Positions 1 through 5,693 of a stretch of DNA of 5,693 nucleotides are shown here, in pieces (the first letter of the stretch is position 1; each line of letters opens with the position of its first letter). The notes below the pieces were generated by a model. That model made no database searches. It was not told where the DNA came from and was given only the letters and a program-made list of their open reading frames with translations. The DNA is from DASRCB01 sp035653295 (GTDB lineage: Bacteria; Acidobacteriota; Terriglobia; Bryobacterales; Bryobacteraceae), in NCBI GenBank assembly GCA_035653295.1, contig DASRCB010000124.1, positions 1-5,693 on the forward strand, written 5' to 3'. The position numbers and the translations under genes were made by a program.

Positions 1-1090
1 CCATCGCCGCATTACGGTACCAGTGCCACACGAAAACGATGTCGTGCTCGGGATCGATCCAGATGCAGTTGGAGCCGTTGCCGAGCGCGGCGAAGCTGCT
101 CTTCGGGCCGTGCGGCCACTGCTTCTGCTGCGTGTTCAGCCACCACAGGTAACCGTAGTCGGGTCCGTGCGCGCTGGGCGTGGTGGCGTCGCGCAGCCAC
201 ACAGCGGACACGAGCTGGCGATCGCGCCAGCGGCCGTGATTCAGGATCAGCAGGCCGAAGCGCGCCAGGTCTTCGGAGTTCATCCACAGACCGCCGCCCC
301 AGCGCGTGCCGCCGCTGACGGATTCGATCTCGCGGCCCTCGATCTCCACCTTGGAATTGAAGTAGCCATACCAATGCCAGTTGGAGGACGCGCCGATCGG
401 GTCCATGATGTCCGTCTTCAGGACCTCCGGCAGACCCTTGCCGAACACGCGCGCCAGGGACAGGGCGAAGCGGTTGATGCGGACGTCGTTGTACTCGTAG
501 TATGTGCCTGGGTCGTGAATCTCGCGCGGCTGCCGCTGGCCGCGGCCGAACTGCTCGACGCCGACGAAGTCCGCGTTCTTACCCCACAGCGTGCCTTCCC
601 ATTCGCTTTCCTGCTGCAGGTGATTCTTCCACGTGATCTTTGCGTTGTGCGGCGAATCGTAGCCGCCGTCGTGGATGTACCGCGCGACCGGATCGTTCAC
701 GTCCTTGATCAGCCCGCGCTCGACGGCCAGGCTACACACCGTCGAAATGAAGCTCTTGGCCACGCTGTACACCGGGTCGTTCGCTTTGGTGTCGCCGAAT
801 TCGGCCGCGATGTAGCCGTGGCGCAGAATGATCCCGTTGGTCGCGGCGTGCTGCTTGGGCAGCGGGCCGAGCACCGCGCCGAAGGTGCGGACCTGGTCGC
901 GTTCGAAATCCCAGGTGCTGTTGTTGGCCTGCGCGTACGCGATGGCCTCCTGGAGCTTGGCGGCATCGAAGCCGAGCTCCGCCGGCGATTTGTGCTGCCA
1001 TTGGCCGGGCGGCGGGAAGTACGTCGCCGCGCTCTGGGCGGCGAGCGCGGCGGCAAACAGCGGAAGGAAGGCGAAAGAGCGGCGCAACAT
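1..1090 (-). CDS. Secreted serine hydrolase, beta-lactamase/PBP class C fold (C-terminus outside window)
   Basis: I translated this minus-strand frame by hand from the ATG at 1090. It stays open for 363 codons to the window edge. Residues 1-19 form a signal peptide (two Arg, then a Leu/Ala/Phe-rich core ending AAQ), so the protein is probably exported. The active-site SxxK is S109-V-A-K112 (SVAKSF), the usual nucleophile and general base of this fold. A YEYND segment at 198-202 sits where the family has its YxN motif, apparently with Asp instead of Asn. GGTRWGGGLWMNSEDLARFG and, further on, ALGNGSN followed by IDPEHDIVFVW match the C-terminal family pattern. Relatives of this kind are roughly 380 residues, so I infer that only a short tail is missing. 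Family members include esterases, DD-peptidases and beta-lactamases; the substrate cannot be read from the sequence. The start lies 6 bases after the stop of the upstream metallopeptidase-like gene, suggesting one transcript. No clear Shine-Dalgarno sequence precedes it. Confidence 0.9.
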   Translation of the reverse strand, partial: MLRRSFAFLPLFAAALAAQSAATYFPPPGQWQHKSPAELGFDAAKLQEAIAYAQANNSTWDFERDQVRTFGAVLGPLPKQHAATNGIILRHGYIAAEFGDTKANDPVYSVAKSFISTVCSLAVERGLIKDVNDPVARYIHDGGYDSPHNAKITWKNHLQQESEWEGTLWGKNADFVGVEQFGRGQRQPREIHDPGTYYEYNDVRINRFALSLARVFGKGLPEVLKTDIMDPIGASSNWHWYGYFNSKVEIEGREIESVSGGTRWGGGLWMNSEDLARFGLLILNHGRWRDRQLVSAVWLRDATTPSAHGPDYGYLWWLNTQQKQWPHGPKSSFAALGNGSNCIWIDPEHDIVFVWHWYRNAAM

Positions 1091-1096
1091 AAGATG

Positions 1097-1827
1097 CTAG
1101 TGTCGCACGGCCGTGAGCGCCCCGCGCCAGTCGCGCTCCAACCGCTCCAGCGGCTTGCCGTAGACGCGCGCGATGCGCCCCGCGCCGCCGCGCCAGACCT
1201 CGCGAATCCGCGCGACGCCGTAAGTCTCGCGGAGGAACTTCACGAAGCTGCCGAGTTCCGGATATATGACGGTCGCCGGGAACAGCGAGGCGTTCCACCA
1301 CGAATTGACCATGTCTTCGAGCGGCCGCGCCTTGCCGCTCGCGATCAGCGCCCGGCACTGCGCGTCGATATCGGGTTCCGCGGTATAGGCCGCGAAGCCC
1401 TCGGCGATCCATGGCTCGGAGGGGCCCCAAAGCGTGATGAGGACCTCGTGATTCAGCTCGTGAACCATCGCCGCCGAATTGCCGTCGACGAAAAAAACGC
1501 GTGCTCGGTGGGCACGGATGCGCCCGCGGCGTAAGCGCCGGCGAGCGCCTGGAGCGAGCGGATGGACTCCAGGAGAAACAAATGGATGCGCGGGCGGTAA
1601 CCCTGCGCTCCGGCGATGCGCAGCATGCGCGCCAGCTCACGCTCGGCGGCCGCGGAAGCGGCTTGGACGCTGCGTTGAGCGGTAGCCGGCGGCCAGCAGA
1701 AATCGAAATGGTGCAGCGTCTGGCATTGCCAGGTGAAGCCGGGCCAGTCGAGATACTTGCGAAGGGGATCGCCGTGCTGCGCGGCGAGCGGCAGGAGGAG
1801 AAGGCAGAGGAGCGCGGCGGTTCGCAC
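1097..1827 (-). pseudogene. Exported HExxH metallopeptidase-like protein, split by a -1 frame change (possible pseudogene, slippage site or base-call error)
   Basis: Two overlapping reading frames make one protein. The first runs from a GTG start at 1827 to a stop at 1453, and the second continues to the stop at 1097. The upstream part begins with a signal peptide (MRTAALLCLLLLPLAAQ). The downstream part carries H123-E-L-N-H127 (HExxH, zinc ligands and catalytic Glu) and W-I-A-E143-G-F-A-A-Y, the third zinc ligand of gluzincin (MA clan) peptidases; numbering is for the joined product. The frames meet in a run of seven A on the plus strand (1491-1497). One extra T on the coding strand, or a -1 slip, gives a 243-residue protein reading AFFFVDGNSAAMVHELNHE, which fits an MA-clan helix entry. 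Neither half alone would be active, because the upstream half lacks the zinc site and the downstream half lacks the export signal. The gene precedes the serine hydrolase by 6 bases and is divergent from mpg. The substrate is unknown. The GTG start is chosen because it gives an immediate signal peptide; no strong ribosome site is visible. Confidence 0.75.
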
Positions 1828-1864
1828 TATCGACCAGCATAGCGGAGCGATTAATCTGAAGACG
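1828..1864. other. Divergent intergenic spacer between the metallopeptidase-like gene and mpg
   Basis: This 37-base gap separates two divergent starts, the GTG at 1827 (minus) and the ATG at 1865 (plus), so it should hold at least part of both promoters. I see no convincing -35/-10 pair in it. Promoter elements may lie inside the opposing coding sequences. Confidence 0.5.
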
Positions 1865-2452
1865 ATGGTAAAGTTCGGCCCGCCGTTGCCCCGCGCATTC
1901 TACGACCGCCCCACGGTCGACGTCGCGCGCGACCTGCTCGGCAAAGTGCTGGTGCACGGGCGTACCGCCGGTATCATCGTCGAGACCGAGGCCTATCTCG
2001 GCGGCGACGACCTCGCCGCGCATTCGGCGCGAGGCATCACCGGGCGCACCCGCGTCATCTTCGGTCCGCCGGGGCACGCGTACGTCTACGTCATCTACGG
2101 CGTCTACGAGTGCCTGAACCTGATCTGCGAGCCCCCAGGCCAGCCCGGCTGCGTGCTCATCCGGGCGATCGAGCCCGTCGCGGGCATCGAGCTGATGCGC
2201 GAACGGCGCCCCGCCGCGCGCAAGGATGAGGACCTGGCCTCAGGGCCGGGAAAGCTGACGCTCGCGATGGCGATCACGCGCGCGCAGAACGGCGCCGACG
2301 TGACGCGCGGCAGCCTGGTGGTGCGGCAGCCCGCCGAACCGCGCCACGTCGAAATCGCCGTCACGCCCCGCATCGGAATCACCAAATGCGCGGACCTGCC
2401 GCTGCGGTTTGTGGTGCGCGGAAACCGGTTTGTGTCGGGCAAGAAGGTGTGA
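1865..2452 (+). CDS. mpg: 3-methyladenine DNA glycosylase (AAG/MPG family)
   Basis: This 195-residue protein matches the alkyladenine DNA glycosylase family over its whole length, which is the normal size for bacterial members. The enzyme flips alkylated or deaminated purines out of DNA and cleaves the N-glycosidic bond, starting base-excision repair in the cytoplasm. Residues equivalent to the human AAG active site are all present: E42 (human E125, activates water) in VETEAY, Y44 (Y127), H53 (H136) in AAHS, Y75 (Y159) in YVYVIYG, and N85 (N169) in CLNL. The N-terminal FYDRPTVDVARDLLGK and the later GPGKL are also typical. The frame is open further upstream, back to 1733, but that extension overlaps the divergent gene and has no family similarity. 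The ATG at 1865 starts MVKFGPPLPRAFY, which fits the family N-terminus. The ribosome site is weak (GAAG just upstream). A stand-alone repair gene is the simplest reading; nothing links it to the oxidase operon. Confidence 0.95.
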   Translation: MVKFGPPLPRAFYDRPTVDVARDLLGKVLVHGRTAGIIVETEAYLGGDDLAAHSARGITGRTRVIFGPPGHAYVYVIYGVYECLNLICEPPGQPGCVLIRAIEPVAGIELMRERRPAARKDEDLASGPGKLTLAMAITRAQNGADVTRGSLVVRQPAEPRHVEIAVTPRIGITKCADLPLRFVVRGNRFVSGKKV

Positions 2453-2497
2453 TGTCCCGCCGCCAAACACGTCATACCGGCAAGACCAATACGTGCG

Positions 2498-2515
2498 AGC
2501 AGGTGCTGACCTGCT
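2498..2515. repeat. Perfect inverted repeat (7-bp stem, 4-base loop) downstream of mpg
   Basis: The sequence AGCAGGT-GCTG-ACCTGCT is a perfect hairpin 45 bases after the mpg stop. It is not followed by a T-run (next bases GCCGCAATTC), so it is not a canonical intrinsic terminator. It could be a weak or Rho-assisted terminator or mRNA end-protecting stem for mpg, or a palindromic operator for the oxidase operon, whose candidate promoter begins about 57 bases further on. Confidence 0.5.
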
Positions 2516-2572
2516 GCCGCAATTCGCCGGCGGGTAAACCGCTTCGTTTCAGGAAAAAGCCACTAAACGCCC

Positions 2573-2599
2573 TTGCGTTCCTCGCCCCTCTGTGATAAT
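2573..2599 (+). promoter_or_regulatory. Candidate sigma-70-type promoter for the oxidase operon
   Basis: GATAAT at 2594-2599 matches five of six bases of the -10 consensus and is preceded by TGT, an extended -10 feature. TTGCGT at 2573-2578 is a poor -35 (TTG only) with a short 15-base spacer. Transcription would start near 2606, about 50 bases before coxB. The position directly upstream of the first oxidase gene supports the call; the weak -35 limits it. Confidence 0.4.
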
Positions 2600-2641
2600 G
2601 TTTTCCCCGCCTTCGACTGGGCGGAGGCAAAGAGAGATACT

Positions 2642-2648
2642 GGAGGAG
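2642..2648 (+). promoter_or_regulatory. Strong ribosome binding site fixing the coxB start
   Basis: GGAGGAG lies 6 bases before the ATG at 2655. It decides between this start and an in-frame GTG at 2592, which falls inside the candidate promoter and would add a 21-residue leader without membrane character. Confidence 0.85.
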
Positions 2649-2654
2649 TCCTGC

Positions 2655-3437
2655 ATGCTACTCGCTCCGATCGTTTGGGTCCTCGCCGCCGTTATCGTTT
2701 ATTTTTTTGCGGCCAGGACCTGGTGGTTTCCACCGCCCATTAACCAGCACGGAATCGCTTATGACGCGCAGTTCATGCGCACCCTGGTGGTGGTGGGCAT
2801 AATCTTTTTTCTGGCGCAATTCGCGCTGGGATACGTCATCGTCCGCTTCCGCAATCGCGGCGGCCGCGCCGGTTATTCGCACGGCAACAACAAGCTCGAA
2901 ACGCTTTGGACCAGCGCCACGGCCATCCTCTTCCTCAGCCTCGTCGTGATGGGCACCAAGATCTGGGCGGGCGTGCATTTCGACGAAGTGCCGCCGGATG
3001 CGATCCCGATCGAGGTCATGGCCAAGCAGTTCGCCTGGAACTTCCGCTATCCCGGGCCGGACGGCAAATTCGGCCGCACCGATCTCAAACTCGTCAATGA
3101 TGCCGCCGGCAACCCGTTCGGCCTCGACGACAAGGACCCCGCGGCCAAGGACGACATCGTGAGCGCCTCGCTCAAGGTGCCCGCCGGCAGGCACATCAAG
3201 CTCATCCTGCATTCGCGCGACGTCATCCACAACTTCTTCGTGCGGGAGCTGCGGATGAAGCAGGATATCGTCCCCGGCATGGAAATTCCGCTGCACTTCG
3301 AGGCCGACCAGATCGGCACCTACGAAGTGCCGTGCTCGGAGCTCTGCGGGCTGGGCCATTTCCAGATGCGCACCACCATGCAGGTGATGAGCGAAGCGGA
3401 TTTCGAGCAGTGGAAGATCCAGCAGGCCCAGAAGTGA
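2655..3437 (+). CDS. coxB: Cytochrome c oxidase subunit II (CuA subunit)
   Basis: This 260-residue membrane protein carries the binuclear CuA centre that receives electrons and passes them to haem a in subunit I. Hydrophobic stretches lie at about 3-20, 44-64 and 87-106, followed by the periplasmic cupredoxin domain. The CuA ligands are complete: H192 (DVIHNFF), then C227-S-E229-L-C231-G-L-G-H235-F-Q-M238. The protein ends soon after this motif, so there is no fused cytochrome c domain (aa3 rather than caa3 layout), and no lipobox cysteine is seen. Two features differ from textbook subunit II. The QWYW electron-entry motif reads Q125-F-A-W128, with Phe replacing the first Trp. The following YPGPDGKFGRTDL segment is extended by an Asp/Lys-rich loop to about residue 167. 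I recall similar FxW-plus-loop forms in bacteria with alternative complex III, but no such genes are in view. A strong ribosome site precedes it; coxA follows after 22 bases. Confidence 0.96.
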   Translation: MLLAPIVWVLAAVIVYFFAARTWWFPPPINQHGIAYDAQFMRTLVVVGIIFFLAQFALGYVIVRFRNRGGRAGYSHGNNKLETLWTSATAILFLSLVVMGTKIWAGVHFDEVPPDAIPIEVMAKQFAWNFRYPGPDGKFGRTDLKLVNDAAGNPFGLDDKDPAAKDDIVSASLKVPAGRHIKLILHSRDVIHNFFVRELRMKQDIVPGMEIPLHFEADQIGTYEVPCSELCGLGHFQMRTTMQVMSEADFEQWKIQQAQK

Positions 3438-3447
3438 ACGTTTTCCC

Positions 3448-3452
3448 GAGGT
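3448..3452 (+). promoter_or_regulatory. Ribosome binding site of coxA
   Basis: GAGGT sits 7 bases before the ATG at 3460, in the 22-base gap after coxB. It supports that start and independent translation initiation of coxA within the operon. Confidence 0.7.
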
Positions 3453-3459
3453 AATTTTT

Positions 3460-5235
3460 ATGTCCTCTCCTGCAACCCATGCAGCGCATGCCGCGCCGCA
3501 GGGTTTCATTCGAAAGTACATCTTCAGCCTCGACCACAAAGTGATCGGCATCCAGTATTACTTCCTGGGGCTGTTCAGCGTGTTCGTGGGCATGGCGCTT
3601 TCGCTGCTGATGCGGTTCCACATGGTGAACCCGGCGGTCTCGGTCTCCTGGTTCGCCAGGCTGTGGCCCACCGCGGCGCAGGGCGGCGTGATGACGCCGG
3701 AGCTGTACCTTTCGCTCATGACGATGCACGGCACCATCATGGTGTTTTTCGTCCTCACCACCGTGCCGCAGAGCGGGTTCGGCAACTACTTTCTGCCGAT
3801 CCAGATCGGCGCGGAGGACATGGCGTTCCCGGTCCTCAACATGATGTCGTTCTGGACCACGTTTCTGGCGTTGGTCATCATGCTGGCGGCTTTCTTCGTG
3901 CAGGGCGGCGCGCCACTCTCCGGCTGGACCGCGTATCCACCGCTGAGCGGCGCGGGGGCGATCACCGGGCCGGGCGAGGGAATGGGGCAGACGCTGTGGA
4001 TTCTCAGCATCGCGGTGTTCTGCCTGGCGTCCCTGATGGGCGCGATCAACTTCATCGCCACCACGGTTGACCTGCGCTGCAAGGGCATGACCCTGATGCG
4101 CATGCCGCTGACCTGCTGGACGTGGCTTGTGACCGCAATCCTCGGCCTGCTCGGCTTCGCCGTGCTGCTGGCCGCGGGCGCGCTGCTGCTCATGGACCGC
4201 CTCGCCGGCACCAGTTTCTTTCTGCCCGCCGGCATGATGATCAACGACCAGATCATCGCCAACCACAAAGGCGGCTCGCCGCTGCTCTGGCAGCACCTGT
4301 TCTGGTTCTTCGGGCATCCGGAAGTCTACATCGCGATCCTTCCCGGCATGGGCGTCACCTCGCAGTTGCTCGCCACGTTCTCGCGCAAGCCCATCTTCGG
4401 CTACAAGGCGATGGTGTACGCGATCCTGAGCATCGGCTTCCTCGGGTTCCTCGTCTGGGGTCACCACATGTTCATGAGCGGAATGAATCCGTATTCCGCC
4501 ATGGCGTTCGCCACCCTGACCATGTGCATCGGCGTGCCTTCCGCGATCAAGACGTTCAACTGGATCGGCACGCTGTGGAACGGCAGGATCCATTTCGATA
4601 CCGCCATGCTGTTCGCGCTGGGCTTCGTCAGCCTCTTCGTGACCGGCGGCGTCAGCGGCATCTTCCTCGGCCAGCCGGCGCTGGACCTCTACTTCCACGA
4701 CACGTACTTCGTGGTCGGGCACTTCCACATGATCATGGGCGTCGCGGCGATCTTCGGCATGTTCGCCGGCACCTTCTACTGGTTCCCCAAGATGTTCGGC
4801 CGCATGATGAATGAAACGCTCGGGAAGATCCACTTCTACTGCACCTTCATCGGCGTGTACGCGATCTTCACCCCGATGCACTTCCTCGGCGTTGCGGGCA
4901 ACCCGCGGCGGTATGCCGAATTCACGCAGGTCGAGTATCTGGGCAAGCTGATCCCGATTCACCAGTTCATGACGTGGGCGGCGTACTTCACCGCCGCCGT
5001 GCAGTTGATCTTCCTGTTCAACCTGTTCTGGAGCATGAGGCGGGGCAAACCGGCCGGGCAGAATCCGTGGAATGCCACGACCCTCGAATGGACCGTGCCT
5101 TCGCCGCCGCCGTTCGACAACTTCGCAGGCGTCCATCCGGTGGTGAATCACGGTCCGTACGAATACAGTGTGCCCGGCGCGGAGCGCGATTTCATCATGC
5201 AGACCGACCCGGTGGAGGTCCCCTCCGAGGAATAG
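3460..5235 (+). CDS. coxA: Cytochrome c oxidase subunit I (haem-copper catalytic subunit, A-type)
   Basis: This 591-residue, many-helix membrane protein is the catalytic core that reduces O2 to water and pumps protons. All metal ligands can be placed: low-spin haem a by H90 (TMHGTIM) and H423; haem a3 by H421 (VVGHFHM); CuB by H286, H335 and H336. Y290 in HPEVY is the residue cross-linked to the CuB His. The D-channel has N109, D120, N127 and E288, and the K-channel has K364 (PSAIKTFNW), so this is an A1-type proton-pumping enzyme. H413-D414 match the Mg site, and R483-R484 the haem propionate pair. The C-terminal NPWNATTLEW and PSPPPFDNF are standard for bacterial subunit I. One variation stands out: the usual FPRLNN after the D-channel Asp is FPVLNM (123-128). 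The gene follows coxB by 22 bases with its own ribosome site, and the subunit III gene starts 9 bases after its stop. Confidence 0.98.
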   Translation: MSSPATHAAHAAPQGFIRKYIFSLDHKVIGIQYYFLGLFSVFVGMALSLLMRFHMVNPAVSVSWFARLWPTAAQGGVMTPELYLSLMTMHGTIMVFFVLTTVPQSGFGNYFLPIQIGAEDMAFPVLNMMSFWTTFLALVIMLAAFFVQGGAPLSGWTAYPPLSGAGAITGPGEGMGQTLWILSIAVFCLASLMGAINFIATTVDLRCKGMTLMRMPLTCWTWLVTAILGLLGFAVLLAAGALLLMDRLAGTSFFLPAGMMINDQIIANHKGGSPLLWQHLFWFFGHPEVYIAILPGMGVTSQLLATFSRKPIFGYKAMVYAILSIGFLGFLVWGHHMFMSGMNPYSAMAFATLTMCIGVPSAIKTFNWIGTLWNGRIHFDTAMLFALGFVSLFVTGGVSGIFLGQPALDLYFHDTYFVVGHFHMIMGVAAIFGMFAGTFYWFPKMFGRMMNETLGKIHFYCTFIGVYAIFTPMHFLGVAGNPRRYAEFTQVEYLGKLIPIHQFMTWAAYFTAAVQLIFLFNLFWSMRRGKPAGQNPWNATTLEWTVPSPPPFDNFAGVHPVVNHGPYEYSVPGAERDFIMQTDPVEVPSEE

Positions 5236-5244
5236 TGCAATCCT

Positions 5245-5693
5245 ATGGGTATGGCTGGGTCCCTGACACATGATGTTTTGAAAGGTCCGCCGCCTCCGCC
5301 GATCGATGACCGGGGCTGGGGAGGGGGCGACGGCAGTTCGGATAACCGCGGCGCATCGCGCCGGGCGTCCTTTACCGGGCTTTTTGTGCTGCTGGCGTCG
5401 AGCACCATGGTGTTCGCCGCGTTCACCAGCGCCTTCGTGGTGCGCCGCGGCCTGTCGGACGATTGGGTGAGCACGCCGAAACCGCCGATCCTGTTCTTTA
5501 ATACGGCCGTGCTGTTCGCGTCCAGTGTCGTGCTGGACCTTTCACGCCGCGCGCTCAAAGCTCGCGACCGCAGCAAATTCAACCTCTACTGGACCATCGC
5601 CACCGCTCTCGGAATCCTGTTTCTGCTGGGCCAGGCGTGGGCATGGCGGGAGCTGAAGGCGGCGGGCGTGTACATCGCAAGCAATCCGTCGAG
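5245..5693 (+). CDS. ctaE: Cytochrome c oxidase subunit III family protein (3' end outside window)
   Basis: The frame is open from the ATG at 5245 to the window edge (149 codons). A soluble N-terminal stretch of about 40 residues with a PPPPP run and Gly/Asp-rich sequence precedes hydrophobic segments at about 43-66, 80-98 and 114-133. FTSAFVVRRGLSDDW, the PPILFFNTAVLFASS segment and LGQAWAWRELKAAGVYIASNPS match the haem-copper oxidase subunit III family, in which NP-S-S is normally followed by the next helix. Subunit III binds subunit I and stabilises turnover of the core; it carries no metal. It lies 9 bases after the coxA stop, so it belongs to the same operon. The start is less certain: GAGGAA at 5227-5232 is 12 bases from this ATG, and a second in-frame ATG lies at 5251. 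The gene may be named coxC or ctaE; the rest of it is not visible. Confidence 0.9.
   Translation, partial: MGMAGSLTHDVLKGPPPPPIDDRGWGGGDGSSDNRGASRRASFTGLFVLLASSTMVFAAFTSAFVVRRGLSDDWVSTPKPPILFFNTAVLFASSVVLDLSRRALKARDRSKFNLYWTIATALGILFLLGQAWAWRELKAAGVYIASNPS

Larger units (their letters stand above)
2453..2654. other. Intergenic region between mpg and the oxidase operon
   Basis: About 200 bases without a convincing gene. It contains a perfect 7-bp-stem hairpin (2498-2515), a candidate promoter (2573-2599) and the coxB ribosome site (2642-2648). A 47-codon frame starting at 2452 overlaps the mpg stop as TGATG, but it encodes a low-complexity basic peptide without recognisable features, and I do not call it. 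Confidence 0.6.

Noticed and set aside
23..1534. Long open frame of 503 codons on the plus strand opposite the two hydrolase genes
   Set aside because: The minus strand here encodes a recognisable serine hydrolase with signal peptide and SxxK, and the HExxH protein. The plus-strand product has no recognisable domain.
1733..1864. N-terminal extension of the glycosylase back to an upstream ATG
   Set aside because: The extra 44 residues lie opposite the metallopeptidase-like gene and do not resemble the glycosylase family; the ATG at 1865 fits the usual N-terminus.
2452..2595. Small frame of 47 codons overlapping the mpg stop codon (TGATG)
   Set aside because: No ribosome site of quality, no recognisable domain, biased basic composition, and it runs through the hairpin and into the candidate promoter.
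2592..2654. Upstream GTG start for coxB
   Set aside because: It overlaps the candidate -10 element and lacks a ribosome site, whereas the ATG at 2655 has GGAGGAG at ideal spacing.
3223..5271. Long open frame of 682 codons on the minus strand opposite coxA
   Set aside because: It is antisense to a certain coxA and made of His/Arg/Glu/Asp-rich sequence with no family resemblance, a by-product of high GC at third codon positions.

Overview
The window is GC-rich bacterial chromosomal DNA with tightly packed genes. Reading right to left (minus strand) there are two secreted hydrolase genes. Reading left to right (plus strand) there is a DNA-repair glycosylase gene, followed by the start of an aa3-type cytochrome c oxidase operon. 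The style of the oxidase subunits (a CuA subunit with an extended loop after an FxW motif, and a subunit I with FPVLNM in place of FPRLNN), together with a secreted beta-lactamase-fold hydrolase, suggests an aerobic Acidobacteriota member, perhaps of the Solibacter/Bryobacter group. That placement comes from recalled family resemblance, not from a search.

Layout. Positions 1-1090 (minus) hold a signal-peptide-bearing serine hydrolase of the beta-lactamase/PBP fold, whose C-terminal end lies outside the window. Six bases upstream of it, 1097-1827 (minus) is a small exported HExxH metallopeptidase-like gene, split by a -1 frame change at a seven-T homopolymer. A 37-base divergent spacer separates it from 1865-2452 (plus), a complete 3-methyladenine DNA glycosylase (Mpg/AAG family). 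Positions 2453-2654 are non-coding and carry a perfect hairpin and a plausible promoter. From 2655 come coxB (subunit II, CuA), coxA (subunit I) and the 5' part of a subunit III gene that runs off the right edge.

How they work together. The three oxidase genes have short gaps (22 and 9 bases) and should be co-transcribed. Subunit II takes electrons from a cytochrome c or a quinol:acceptor complex through CuA. Subunit I passes them through haem a to the haem a3/CuB centre and pumps protons. Subunit III stabilises the core. The two minus-strand genes look like a transcription pair of secreted hydrolases, unrelated to the oxidase. The glycosylase appears to be a stand-alone repair gene.

I did not find a convincing undescribed system. 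The points most worth a second look are the frame change in the metallopeptidase gene, the altered electron-entry residue in CoxB, and the intergenic hairpin.
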